This document shows positions 24,014-33,408 of a stretch of DNA of 64,000 nucleotides, piece by piece; positions within the stretch are counted from its first letter, which is position 1; every line of letters begins with the position of its first letter. Below the pieces are notes generated by a model. That model searched no databases. It had not been told where the DNA came from and was given only the letters and a program-made list of their open reading frames with translations. Source of the stretch: Spirosoma radiotolerans. GTDB lineage: Bacteria; Bacteroidota; Bacteroidia; Cytophagales; Spirosomataceae. A program made the translations under genes and the position numbers. The stretch lies in the NCBI RefSeq assembly GCF_000974425.1, contig NZ_CP010429.1, forward strand, positions 5,131,501 through 5,195,500, written 5' to 3'.

Positions 24014-26260
24014 GTGAAAAAAATAATCTATTTCCTTCTCGGAGTAGTCGTTCTGCTGGCTGTCGTGGCCGGGTTTCAAGCACGGCCCAAATCGCACGAA
24101 CAAATGGTTGACCTACTCCGACAGTCGAATGTTCGTTTCCGGGACTACCGCAATGACTTTAGTCCCGAATCACAACTCGCTCATCTTGATTCGATCACCG
24201 GAAGTTTTACCTCGAGCGAAACTGAACTCTTCCTGAAAGCGAATATTCTCCTCAAATTAGGTGAGGAGGAAAAAGCAATTCCATTACTGGAAACCCTTAT
24301 TAACCAGCTGGATACGACTAATCGGCGGGCGGCTCAAATCACTCTGAGTGACCTGGCGTTGGCCTACCTTAGGCTGGGCGAAAAGACCAATTGCCGGTCC
24401 AACCATTCGGCCGAATCGTGTATTCTGCCTATTCGCGGAAAAGGGATTCATACCCTTCAGACCGGCTCGAAAAAGGCTATCGAGCTCTATGAAACTTTGC
24501 TCAACCAAGACCCGGACGATTTTGAATCGCGCTGGCTACTCAACCTGGCGTACATGACCGTGGGAAACTATCCCAAGGGAGTACCCAAGCCCTGGGCCAT
24601 TCCGACTATGGCCGATACCAGCGTGCAGGTCTATGCGTTTCAGGATATAGCACAATCCCTCAAGATCGGTATTAATAATATGGCCGGCGGGGTCATTATT
24701 GAGGATTTTGATCGGGATGGTTACCTGGATATAGCCTTGTCGGCCTGGGGGCTGGATGAACCGATGCATTATTATAAAAATAACGCAGATGGCACCTTCA
24801 GTGATCGCTCAGAACAGTCGGGGCTTAAACAACTAAGCGGTGGGCTGAACATGATGCAGACCGACTATAACAACGATGGGTATCCGGATATTTTTGTTCT
24901 CCGAGGGGCCTGGCAGGGCGAGTTTGGCGAACAGCCCAATTCACTGCTGAGAAATAACGGCGATGGTACCTTTACCGATGTGACAACCATCAGTGGCCTG
25001 TTGTCCTTTCATCCTACGCAAACGGCAACCTGGGCTGATTTTAATAACGATGGCTGGCTCGATGTGTTTATTGGCAATGAAACACCGAATTTATTTCGGA
25101 ACAATGGCAAAAGCCACCCCTGCGAGCTTTATCTAAACAATCAGGATGGTACGTTTACGGAGATCGCTCAGCAGGCCAACTGTGCTATTGCTGGGTTTGT
25201 AAAAGGGGTTACGTCGGGCGATTTTAATAATGATGGCTGGAAAGATCTGTTTATTTCCACCATGGATGGCAACCGGTATCTCCTGAAAAACAAAGGGATA
25301 CCTGCAGAAAAACCTTCTTTTGAGGATGTTACGGCAATGGCAGGACTCAATGACGAATCGTTCAGTAGTTTCACGACCTGGTTCTGGGATTACGACAACG
25401 ACGGCTGGCAGGATATTCTTGTGTGTAATTATACATTCCAGAAATCGCTGGCGTACTATGAAGCGGCCGAAGCCCTGCATCAGCCGGTTGGCCGAAACGG
25501 GATGGTGAACCTGTATCGCAACAATCGGGATGGTAGCTTTACGAATGTTTCGGCCGAAGCGAATGTCAGCAAAACAGCTTTTTCGATGGGCGGCAATTTT
25601 GGTGATATTAATAATGATGGGTTTCTGGATATGTATCTGGGCACCGGTAACCCCAACTATCGGTCGCTTGTGCCAAATAAACTGTTCCTCAATCAGCAGG
25701 GAAAGACTTTTGCCGATGTGACCGCATCGTCCAGGATGGGGCACCTGCAAAAAGGGCACGGCGTATCCTTTGCCGACTTGGATAACGATGGAGATCAGGA
25801 TGTATATGTCGAAATGGGAGGGGCTTACATCGGCGACCGGTACCCCAACTCGTTTTATCTGAACCCAGGCCAGAATACTAACAACTGGATTTGTCTTACG
25901 CTGGAGGGAACACATACCAACCGGATGGCGATTGGATCGCAGGTTAAGCTGACGTTTCGGGAAAATGGCATACAACGGAGTATATATCGGGAGGTAAACT
26001 CAGGAGGGAGCTTTGGAGCCTCGCCACTCCGCCGGGAAATTGGCATTGGGCAAGCTGCTCTAATCGACAAAATAGAAATCCGCTGGCAGGGGTCCAAAAC
26101 GGTTCAGGTATTTCGTAACGTTCGTCCTAACCAGTTTCTGCATATTACGGAAGGGGTGCCAAAACCGGAACGCGTAGCGCTCAAACCACTTCGTTTTTCG
26201 GCCGATAAGACCCCTGTATGTCGACCAGCTACCGTATTTGCAGGGCTATCCACGAAGTGA
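24014..26260 (+). CDS. CRTAC1-type protein with TPR-like and FG-GAP/VCBS repeats
   Basis: A 748-residue exported protein: N-terminal signal segment (IIYFLLGVVVLLAVVAGF), a helical TPR-like part (about 60-190), then at least seven FG-GAP/VCBS blades each with a calcium-loop motif. Examples are DFDRDGYLD, DYNNDGYPD, DFNNDGWLD, DFNNDGWKD, DYDNDGWQD, DINNDGFLD and DLDNDGDQD. The C-terminal ASPIC/UnbV domain has IGSQVKL, REVNSGGSFGASPL and IEIRWQGS (about 635-700). Such proteins are periplasmic or surface-associated and their ligands are unknown. The start codon is GTG. An intrinsic terminator shared with the convergent PAP2 gene follows. Confidence 0.85.
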   Translation: MKKIIYFLLGVVVLLAVVAGFQARPKSHEQMVDLLRQSNVRFRDYRNDFSPESQLAHLDSITGSFTSSETELFLKANILLKLGEEEKAIPLLETLINQLDTTNRRAAQITLSDLALAYLRLGEKTNCRSNHSAESCILPIRGKGIHTLQTGSKKAIELYETLLNQDPDDFESRWLLNLAYMTVGNYPKGVPKPWAIPTMADTSVQVYAFQDIAQSLKIGINNMAGGVIIEDFDRDGYLDIALSAWGLDEPMHYYKNNADGTFSDRSEQSGLKQLSGGLNMMQTDYNNDGYPDIFVLRGAWQGEFGEQPNSLLRNNGDGTFTDVTTISGLLSFHPTQTATWADFNNDGWLDVFIGNETPNLFRNNGKSHPCELYLNNQDGTFTEIAQQANCAIAGFVKGVTSGDFNNDGWKDLFISTMDGNRYLLKNKGIPAEKPSFEDVTAMAGLNDESFSSFTTWFWDYDNDGWQDILVCNYTFQKSLAYYEAAEALHQPVGRNGMVNLYRNNRDGSFTNVSAEANVSKTAFSMGGNFGDINNDGFLDMYLGTGNPNYRSLVPNKLFLNQQGKTFADVTASSRMGHLQKGHGVSFADLDNDGDQDVYVEMGGAYIGDRYPNSFYLNPGQNTNNWICLTLEGTHTNRMAIGSQVKLTFRENGIQRSIYREVNSGGSFGASPLRREIGIGQAALIDKIEIRWQGSKTVQVFRNVRPNQFLHITEGVPKPERVALKPLRFSADKTPVCRPATVFAGLSTK

Positions 26261-26309
26261 TAATGCGTTAATCGGGAAGCTAAACCCGTTTTAAATGGCC
26301 TTAAATTGA

Positions 26310-26347
26310 CTACCCCTACCGGTAAAAATCGGTAGGGGTAGCTTTTA
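26310..26347. terminator. Strong terminator between convergent genes
   Basis: CTACCCCTACCG (26310-26321) pairs perfectly with CGGTAGGGGTAG (26330-26341) around an 8-nt loop, followed by CTTTTATT. It sits between two convergent genes and can serve both. Confidence 0.8.
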
Positions 26348-26368
26348 TTCCTTCGTACGCTATTCGTA

Positions 26369-27772
26369 TTACTTCTTCCAGGGGAGCTGATTTACTTTTC
26401 GACCAATGGCATAGCCCATGCGAAGCCCCTCTTCGCAATCCATCCGATAGTGAACCCCCAGTACGACCCGTGAGTAGGCGTTTTCCTGAGCCATTTCATA
26501 AAAGCTATTGAATTTTCGAGGGTTACCGTTAAACTCAGTGCGCCCTTCATGACACCGATCCGTCATGGCATAGGCTGCTCCGTAGATGTCGGTAAGTATT
26601 TCGGCGGCAACGGCCCCAAAGCACGAGTGTCCGGAGGGATAAGCCGGAAAAGGTGGTGTGACCCCAACCAGCACACTGATTGGGTTATTCAAGCGAGTGC
26701 GCCAAGTTGGATCGATCGTCCGCTGGATGTACGTAATGGGCCGTTCGACATTGTAAATATATTTGGAATTCCAGCAGGCTACGCCAACGTCGCAGAGACC
26801 CATACCCACCTTGGCAAACGTATAGACCGCTTTATCGAGCGGGGATTTTTCCTGACGAACCACCTCCTCCGCAATGGCGATCCAGCGCCCGGCCGGTTCA
26901 AAGGTCAGCTTATAGATATCATCGCTCCAGAACTCGCCAATCCATTTTTCTTCACTCGTCAAGGGAGTTGTGGCCGTATATATTTCCAGCCCCTGGGCAA
27001 ACAGGGTCGACTTGATGTTGGTACTGTAGTTCAAGGGTTCTTTAGCCACTTTGTCGCTTTCACTGGCAACAAACGTTCTGACTTTTCCCCAGTAGGGCAA
27101 CAGCGCCCGGCTGTAATCAGGCGCGGTAGGCTGCCATTTTCCGGGACCCGTTGGCGGAGTATAATCGGCAGGCTGGTTCCGAAGATAAGCGCCATCACCT
27201 GCCACATCTGTTTTTGAATAGGCCAGTACAGCTGTGGCTACATCCTGCCCAAACTTTTTCGACCGGCTCAATTCGTCAGTATTACTGGTCGATATCGTCA
27301 ATTTGGTGTGCAGTGAGTCGATTTTAGCTTTGTCAACGTCCGAAATGTGTGGAAAGAAGCCTTTCATCATCACATAATAAGACTCATTTAAGGCAACTTC
27401 CCAGCGATAATGTTGCCCCGTTTCAGGTTTAGGAAGAGTAAGACCTGAAAATTTAGACGCAACCGATTGATAGGTTGACGATCCCGGCACTATGGTTTCA
27501 TAGGAGGCCAGCCCAATGTATGCCAGAGCCCGGGCAGCCACGGGTGGGCGGTATCCGGGCGCATACCGATCTATAGTCAGGAAGAGGTCCATCCACTGCA
27601 AGGCTACCGAGGCATCAACTTTTGATGCGGTAGCGACTGGTATGACACTATCCTCTTGCTTTGGAGACTGGCAGGCCATTGCCACGATAAAGCAAATAGC
27701 CATCAAACTGTAGGAAACGGCCCTTCGGATACTATAGGACGCTTGTGTTAATGAATGTATAAATGTGTTCAT
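26369..27772 (-). CDS. Vanadium-dependent haloperoxidase-like PAP2-superfamily lipoprotein
   Basis: A 467-residue protein with a lipoprotein signal (FIVAMACQS, lipobox Cys near 34). The phosphate/vanadate-binding motifs of the PAP2/vanadium-haloperoxidase superfamily are present: PAYPSGHSCFG (near 375-385) and VVLGVHYRMDCEEG (near 438-451). The long helical N-terminal half (KWIGEFWSDD and similar) matches bacterial vanadium haloperoxidase-like proteins. It could halogenate or act as a phosphatase; sequence alone does not decide. Attached to a membrane by its lipid. Single gene on the minus strand. Confidence 0.8.
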   Translation of the reverse strand: MNTFIHSLTQASYSIRRAVSYSLMAICFIVAMACQSPKQEDSVIPVATASKVDASVALQWMDLFLTIDRYAPGYRPPVAARALAYIGLASYETIVPGSSTYQSVASKFSGLTLPKPETGQHYRWEVALNESYYVMMKGFFPHISDVDKAKIDSLHTKLTISTSNTDELSRSKKFGQDVATAVLAYSKTDVAGDGAYLRNQPADYTPPTGPGKWQPTAPDYSRALLPYWGKVRTFVASESDKVAKEPLNYSTNIKSTLFAQGLEIYTATTPLTSEEKWIGEFWSDDIYKLTFEPAGRWIAIAEEVVRQEKSPLDKAVYTFAKVGMGLCDVGVACWNSKYIYNVERPITYIQRTIDPTWRTRLNNPISVLVGVTPPFPAYPSGHSCFGAVAAEILTDIYGAAYAMTDRCHEGRTEFNGNPRKFNSFYEMAQENAYSRVVLGVHYRMDCEEGLRMGYAIGRKVNQLPWKK

Positions 27773-28343
27773 TACTCTCTAAAATTTAGCATGAATAACA
27801 AATGCGTGCGCTGGTATACACAGGTGGACGTAGCTGAATAGGCTGTACGCTACCCCTGCGCTGCGTAGTGCCTGAATGGTGTTCATTCATAAACCGACAA
27901 TCGTGCCCTGCAAAAGGAACATTAGCCATTAGGCTCAACTGGTAAAAAAGTACGGTTAGCCTGTAAGGAGCCAGGCTTTAAGAGGCCCACAGTTGATTAT
28001 AGGTTACCAACTTCTGGACTATAGATTAGTGCTGAACCAGGCCTAGTCCGATTAGAATCGCAAGAGAGACGTATGCTACCAGTCTCTCAGGATAATCCAT
28101 GCGCTCAGCCCTGATTTATAGGCTGAGAGCTGAAGAAGAGCCACTATTTCAGCGCACGACTAGTAGAAAAGTAGTAACTACAGTCGCACTGGCTCGAAAA
28201 GCTAAACGGGACAGCGTTGAGATAACAGCATATGGATAGGTGTATACGGCTGATTTCCAGCTACATAATACAGTTAACTCGACGATCGTGTATTTCGTCT
28301 GTCAATGCTGAAAATCCCGCTCAACACGGGTAGCCGGTTTTTT
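27773..28343. other. Gene-free stretch, 571 bp
   Basis: No coding region, RNA or repeat is supported. A short hairpin CCCG...CGGG (about 28311-28325) followed by ATTTTC on the minus strand may terminate the gene starting at 28883. Confidence 0.5.
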
Positions 28344-28883
28344 TTAGATTTCCGGAGGGGGCGAATAGACAGGTAAGGCGCGGGCAGACAATAGCAATGG
28401 CTCATTATGGATTCGAATCGCTACGCGCCAGTGAGGAGATAGAAAACAAAATATGGCCTGCGTAACAGGCGAATACTCTTTCAATAGAAATTTAAGAAAT
28501 TGGTTCGGCTTTTGTGGCGATTGGCCGGCCTCACGAATGTGGTCATTCAAGAAAGCAAGTAAATCATTTTCCCAAAACGAATGATGGCTCATTTCCAGGC
28601 CTGCTATGTAGAGCAGATCGCCCTGAAGGGCCAAACTGACAACGGAATAATAATGCCCCTTATACGTAAAGCCATCGGAAGCTGTATGGGTAATGTCGGT
28701 AAGGTCAAGCTTGTTTTTTAGGGAAATCTGGAATTCTACCAGGCTGTCCACTGATCGATAGACTGAAAGGCGCTCGGACAGATCGTTTTCAGCCAGCCAC
28801 CAACTGCTTATGGCCACGAGCATATAAGCGAGCGTGTACCATCCTAATAAGGCAACAAGACCAATGGAAATTGCTTTTTTCAA
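28344..28883 (-). CDS. SPPPE-tail membrane-anchored protein, paralogue 3
   Basis: A 179-residue member of the same family as the genes at 19194 and 23260, closest to the first. It has a hydrophobic N-terminal segment (IGLVALLGWYTLAYMLV), SWWLAENDLSERLSVYRSVD, GFTYKGHYYSVVSLAL, a DLLAFLNDH and LLKEY helical part and the terminal VYSPPPEI. It is on the opposite strand from its paralogues, next to a photolyase gene reading away from it. The conservation of both the membrane anchor and the last eight residues implies both ends matter. Confidence 0.7.
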   Translation of the reverse strand: MKKAISIGLVALLGWYTLAYMLVAISSWWLAENDLSERLSVYRSVDSLVEFQISLKNKLDLTDITHTASDGFTYKGHYYSVVSLALQGDLLYIAGLEMSHHSFWENDLLAFLNDHIREAGQSPQKPNQFLKFLLKEYSPVTQAIFCFLSPHWRVAIRIHNEPLLLSARALPVYSPPPEI

Positions 28884-29155
28884 GAGAGCAAATGTGCTTT
28901 AGCGCTACAAAAACTTCTGAATTATAGACAAAATTCATGCCATTAAGCAACTTTTCAATTACAAAGGATAAACCGTCGCGTGTGAGGGGGCTACCTAGGC
29001 ATCTTCATTAAGTCAACATAGTATACAATAGTATACTCCGACCCAGACTCTGCCGCCAAACACACCCCTTACTCAAACCGTTACCAAGGTCTGGAAATAC
29101 CCTTCCTACGCCGAGCTAAAATCGAATTGTGGCGAAACAGGTATCCCTGCCCCTT

Positions 29156-30826
29156 ATGACCGGCCAATCAACCATTAATATACTCTGGTTCAAACGGGAC
29201 CTGCGCCTACGCGACCACGCCCCTCTCCAGGCAGCGATTGCCCTGAGACAGCCTTTACTCCTGCTGTACTGTTTCGAACCATCGCTCATCGCCAATCCCA
29301 ACTATGATCTGCGCCACTGGCGATTCGTTCACGAATGCCTGACCGACATCCAGCAGCAACTGGCCACGATTCCATTGATCCACGATCGTCCGTTGCCAAA
29401 CCAACCGTTGGTGCACGAATGGTTGCCGTTCGAATTTGAAGATCAGGTTGATGGCCCGCCCCCTGAAACGGGTCTACCTGCCGTTTGGGTGTTTCACCGG
29501 GAGGTAACAGACGTGTTGGCTGCCCTGCAAACTCAATTCACCATTGGCACTATCTTCTCTCATGAAGAGACGGGACTAGCCGTAACCTATAAGCGGGATA
29601 AAGCGGTGGCCCAGTTTTGCCGTCAGCAAGGGATTCATTGGCACGAATACCAAAACAATGGAGTGATTCGACGCCTGAAAAACCGGGATACCTGGGCCAC
29701 CGACTGGCAACAGACCATGCTAGCCCCTCAGCAGCAGCCCGAGCTGACCCGCTGGCTGCCAGCTCCGGTGCCTTTGGCCTGGTATGAGGCTGAGCGGGGG
29801 CCAGAGCTGCCAATCGAATGGCAACGACCGAATCCCTCGTTTCAGCCTGGTGGGGAGTACAATGGATATCGCTACCTCGACAGCTTTCTAACCGAGCGAA
29901 TCGCCCGCTACGCGGCTTCCATCTCCAAGCCACTGGAAAGCCGACGGGGGTGCAGTCGCCTGTCGCCCTACCTGGCCTGGGGGTGTCTGAGTATTCGGCA
30001 GGTCTACCAGGCCCAGCGACAGGCCGCCAAAAAGCCAATGCAGCCCGGCCTGGGTCGGCAGTTGGCGGCCTTTGCCTCCCGGCTGCGCTGGCATTGCCAT
30101 TTCATCCAAAAGTTTGAGGGCGAAGATCGTATGGAGTTCGAGAATGTGAACCGGGCCTTCGATGCCCTCCCCAAAAACACCAACTCCGCCCACTACGCTG
30201 CCTGGCGAGATGGGCGCACGGGTTATCCGCTCATCGACGCATGTATGCGGTGTCTGGCGGCCACGGGCTATATCAACTTTCGGATGCGGGCCATGCTGAC
30301 CTCCTTTCTCACCCACCATCTGTTTCAGCATTGGCAGGAAGGAGGCTGGCACCTGGCTCGGCTTTACACCGATTTCGAACCCGGCATCCACTACGCTCAG
30401 CTTCAGATGCAGTCGGGCATGACAGGCACTAATACGATCCGGATTTATAACCCCGTCAAGCAGTCGCAGGACCATGATCCGCAGGGGGTATTCATCCGGC
30501 AGTGGGTGCCCGAATTGGTCAACTGTCCCCTAGCCTACATTCATCATCCCTGGACAATGCCCCCGCTGGAGCAGGCTATGGAGCATTTTGAGGTCGGCGT
30601 TGACTACCCCGCTCCCATCATCGATGTGACGGCCATGGCCCGCCAGGCCCGTCTCCTACTCCATCAGCCCCGCCAGACCGAAATAGGCCAGGCCGAGCAG
30701 GCCCGTATCCTGACCAAACATAGCTTACCGGCTTCGGAACGGCAAAAAGAGATTCGTCGTAAGCCGACCAGGAAGAGGAAGGGGACAGCAACAGGGCCGA
30801 AACCGGCGGGACCCCTACTCTCTTAA
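29156..30826 (+). CDS. Deoxyribodipyrimidine photolyase / cryptochrome family protein
   Basis: A flavoprotein of about 556 residues that repairs UV-damaged pyrimidine dimers or senses blue light. The N-terminal Rossmann domain begins [18 protein letters not shown], and an antenna-binding region spans to about 190. The C-terminal FAD domain has [58 protein letters not shown] and [14 protein letters not shown], typical of this superfamily. A Lys/Arg-rich tail of about 35 residues follows. ATG 29156 is preferred to a GTG nine codons earlier because family members begin just before the INILWF strand. The sequence alone does not tell photolyase from cryptochrome-like members. Confidence 0.88.
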   Translation: MTGQSTINILWFKRDLRLRDHAPLQAAIALRQPLLLLYCFEPSLIANPNYDLRHWRFVHECLTDIQQQLATIPLIHDRPLPNQPLVHEWLPFEFEDQVDGPPPETGLPAVWVFHREVTDVLAALQTQFTIGTIFSHEETGLAVTYKRDKAVAQFCRQQGIHWHEYQNNGVIRRLKNRDTWATDWQQTMLAPQQQPELTRWLPAPVPLAWYEAERGPELPIEWQRPNPSFQPGGEYNGYRYLDSFLTERIARYAASISKPLESRRGCSRLSPYLAWGCLSIRQVYQAQRQAAKKPMQPGLGRQLAAFASRLRWHCHFIQKFEGEDRMEFENVNRAFDALPKNTNSAHYAAWRDGRTGYPLIDACMRCLAATGYINFRMRAMLTSFLTHHLFQHWQEGGWHLARLYTDFEPGIHYAQLQMQSGMTGTNTIRIYNPVKQSQDHDPQGVFIRQWVPELVNCPLAYIHHPWTMPPLEQAMEHFEVGVDYPAPIIDVTAMARQARLLLHQPRQTEIGQAEQARILTKHSLPASERQKEIRRKPTRKRKGTATGPKPAGPLLS

Positions 30827-30945
30827 AGGGCGGGTTCTTTAAGGGTTGAGTGGCACCGGGTAGGGACACCTTAAGCACCCGTTAACCTACGCCCTTAGGT
30901 GAGCGTACGTTCCCTGTTTATACTGAAATCCCGGACACGAGCACG

Positions 30946-32019
30946 TTAACTCATTAATGACTGATAGACAGACACATATTGTCTGGCGCTTTCTTCCCAG
31001 GTGAAGCGCGCGGCATTCTGGATAATGGCTTCGGTTCGCGGGGTACGCTCATACGTTTTCATTCCCTCTGCATACACGGCCTGTACTACCTCAGGCTCAA
31101 AGCTCGGAAAGTAAAAAGCCGCATCACCTCCAATCTCGGGCAACGATGTGGCCGTTGATAAAAAGACCGGTTTACCAAACTGCATAGCTTCAATGACAGG
31201 TAGCCCAAAGCCTTCTGCCAGCGAGGGATGCAGGAACGCTTTGCAATGACTTAGATACCAAGCTTTGTCGGCTTCAGAAACGGTTCCCAGCAGGTGCAGT
31301 CGCTTGTCGATGCCCTTGCTTTGGGCTAACTGCCGCATCTGGTTAACGTAAGCCGGATCGTCATGATGCCCCACCAGCATTAGTTCCAGGTCGGGATTTG
31401 ACTCAAGTAAAGGCAGCAGGACATGAAAATTCTTTTTCTGGTTCTGGTAGCCAATGCCCAGCAAAAACTCACCGGCAGGTTTGTAAGAAAGGGGTTCCCT
31501 CCCTACCTGTTCATCCACTTTGTTGAGGCCGTTGTAGATGACGTGTATGGGTGAATTACCGACGTCACAATGGGTCAGCACATCGCTTTTCGTGAATTCA
31601 GAAATACAAACGATAGCATCACTCTGATCGATTAAGGACTGGGTTTGAGCCAGACTTTTTTGCTGAACATCCTTCGGTTTTCCTTCGTGCAGTACATTCA
31701 AATCATGAATAGTCAGCACGACCTTAATGTTTGGATAACGCTTCTTATCCGGTAAAATTCGCCCGGACTGAAACGGCGCATGCCACACCCGACAATCTTT
31801 CAGAAACGGCCGAAACAGCTTGTGCCATCGTTCTTCAACCAGGTGATGCGGTTCGGCATCGAGTTTTAGTTTTCGCCGAGGGGGCAAATACATTTGCATC
31901 AGTGGCTGATTTTCTGCCGCAAGCAACCGATTGATATGATTGCCAAGGTGCTGGCAATAATGGTACAACCCAGAATGTGAATACTTCATCAGGTTGCAAT
32001 CCAATAGGATATGAGACAT
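30946..32019 (-). CDS. GT4-type glycosyltransferase
   Basis: A 357-residue retaining glycosyltransferase of the GT-B fold. The C-terminal domain has GIGYQNQKKNFHVLLPLL and SLAEGFGLPVIEAMQFGKPV, with the E-x7-E nucleotide-sugar motif. The N-terminus MSHILLDCNLMKYSHSGLYH aligns with the start of the divergent paralogue at 32276, so the ATG at 32019 is preferred to one 48 codons earlier. It belongs to the surface-glycan cluster. The sugar donor is not predictable. The two enzymes share KSDVLTHCDVGN exactly, a sign of recent duplication. Confidence 0.85.
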   Translation of the reverse strand: MSHILLDCNLMKYSHSGLYHYCQHLGNHINRLLAAENQPLMQMYLPPRRKLKLDAEPHHLVEERWHKLFRPFLKDCRVWHAPFQSGRILPDKKRYPNIKVVLTIHDLNVLHEGKPKDVQQKSLAQTQSLIDQSDAIVCISEFTKSDVLTHCDVGNSPIHVIYNGLNKVDEQVGREPLSYKPAGEFLLGIGYQNQKKNFHVLLPLLESNPDLELMLVGHHDDPAYVNQMRQLAQSKGIDKRLHLLGTVSEADKAWYLSHCKAFLHPSLAEGFGLPVIEAMQFGKPVFLSTATSLPEIGGDAAFYFPSFEPEVVQAVYAEGMKTYERTPRTEAIIQNAARFTWEESARQYVSVYQSLMS

Positions 32020-32275
32020 AGGGTAGAATTGCAGGTTTGCGTCGTGCTTACACTCAGATTTTGGCAGTTTATGCAACATTATTAGGTTCAAGCCGGTATT
32101 CAAGTATAGAGAATATTGTTCCGGCGGCTTTCCAACCCTTCTATCAGCGTTAAGACTCTTCATTCATAAATGAACTGTCATGCTTATAACTCCTACAGGC
32201 GTGCATTTATTTTTAGCCATGACGCTCGTTCCAAACTTTCTGATCAGCTATTCAACGTAGTAAAACGATTTCTTT

Positions 32276-33331
32276 ATGCACCAAATCATTTTCGACTGCG
32301 AGCGAATGAAGTACATCAACACGGGGCTGTACTACTTCTGTCTCAATCTGGGAAGATCCCTTCAGCAGATCATGCGTCAGGAAAAGCTGTCGGTATACAT
32401 GCCGAGCCACGTACCACCCATGTTTGGTCCCTCAGTCCCGGCCCTGCCGCAGCACTCCCTGCAGAAATTCTTTATGCCGTCCGTTAGCCAGTATCAGTTA
32501 TGGCATTGTACGTTCCAAAGCTCCAACTATTTACCCCGCCGGAACAGGAAGATAAAAGTGCTGCTTACGATCCACGACCTTAATTTCCTGTACGAGGATA
32601 AGACCGACCGGAAGAAAGCCCGTTACCTTAGTCATTTACAGGAGAACATTAACCGCAGCGACGCCATTGTCTGCATTTCCGAATTCACGAAAAGCGATGT
32701 ACTGACCCACTGCGACGTTGGCAACCGGGCCGTGCATGTAATTTATAATGGCACCAACGGCTTACCCAAGCCGGTGCTGGAAGAGAAGTCATACCACCCC
32801 GCCGTTCCTTTCCTGTTCAACATTGGCGCCATTACCCGCAAAAAAAATCAGCATCGAATTTTGCCTTTGCTACAAAGCAATCCTAGTATGGAACTGGTAC
32901 TGGCCGGTCGGCACGAGGACAAAGCCTACGCGAATTTTATCCGAAAGCAGGCGTCTGCATTGAACGTAGACGACCGGACGCACCTGGTCAATGAAGTGAC
33001 GGAAGGCGAAAAATCGTGGTACTATCACAACTGTCAGGCCCTGGTCATGCCGTCGCTGGCCGAAGGTTTTGGTTTACCCATCACCGAAGCCATGTCGGTT
33101 GGCAAACCCGTGTTTCTGTCGAAACACACGGCCATGACGGAGATCGGCAAAGACCTCGCCTTTTATTTTCAGGATTTTGACAACATGCACGATGATTTTC
33201 AGTCCGGGATGCTGCACTATCAAAAGGCTGGTAGCCACATCCGGGAAGCAATGAAAGCCCACAGCGCTACGTTTAACTGGGAAGACGCGGCTCGAAAATA
33301 TCTGAACGTTTACCGATCTTTGCTCGGGTAA
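32276..33331 (+). CDS. GT4-type glycosyltransferase, divergent paralogue
   Basis: A 351-residue GT-B enzyme closely related to the product of the gene at 30946. It shares MKYINTGLYYFCLNLG at the start, the block ICISEFTKSDVLTHCDVGN, and PSLAEGFGLPITEAMSVGKP with the E-x7-E motif. It is followed after 77 bp by the ABC exporter gene on the same strand. Together they suggest synthesis and export of a glycan or glycolipid. Acceptor and donor are unknown. Confidence 0.85.
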   Translation: MHQIIFDCERMKYINTGLYYFCLNLGRSLQQIMRQEKLSVYMPSHVPPMFGPSVPALPQHSLQKFFMPSVSQYQLWHCTFQSSNYLPRRNRKIKVLLTIHDLNFLYEDKTDRKKARYLSHLQENINRSDAIVCISEFTKSDVLTHCDVGNRAVHVIYNGTNGLPKPVLEEKSYHPAVPFLFNIGAITRKKNQHRILPLLQSNPSMELVLAGRHEDKAYANFIRKQASALNVDDRTHLVNEVTEGEKSWYYHNCQALVMPSLAEGFGLPITEAMSVGKPVFLSKHTAMTEIGKDLAFYFQDFDNMHDDFQSGMLHYQKAGSHIREAMKAHSATFNWEDAARKYLNVYRSLLG

Positions 33332-33408
33332 CCTACCAGCACCCATCCAATCAAGGCCATTTGGTTCGAACGCGGATCGATGGAATTTATTCACGTTACG
33401 ACCAGCGA

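Noticed and set aside
25133..25975. 280-codon open frame on the minus strand
   Set aside because: It lies fully antisense to the CRTAC1-type gene, whose VCBS repeats explain the lack of stops; the peptide has no domain.
26549..27217. 222-codon open frame on the plus strand
   Set aside because: Antisense to the haloperoxidase-like gene, which has clear PAP2 motifs and a lipobox.
29888..30475. 195-codon open frame on the minus strand
   Set aside because: Antisense to the GC-rich photolyase gene, a usual source of long shadow frames.
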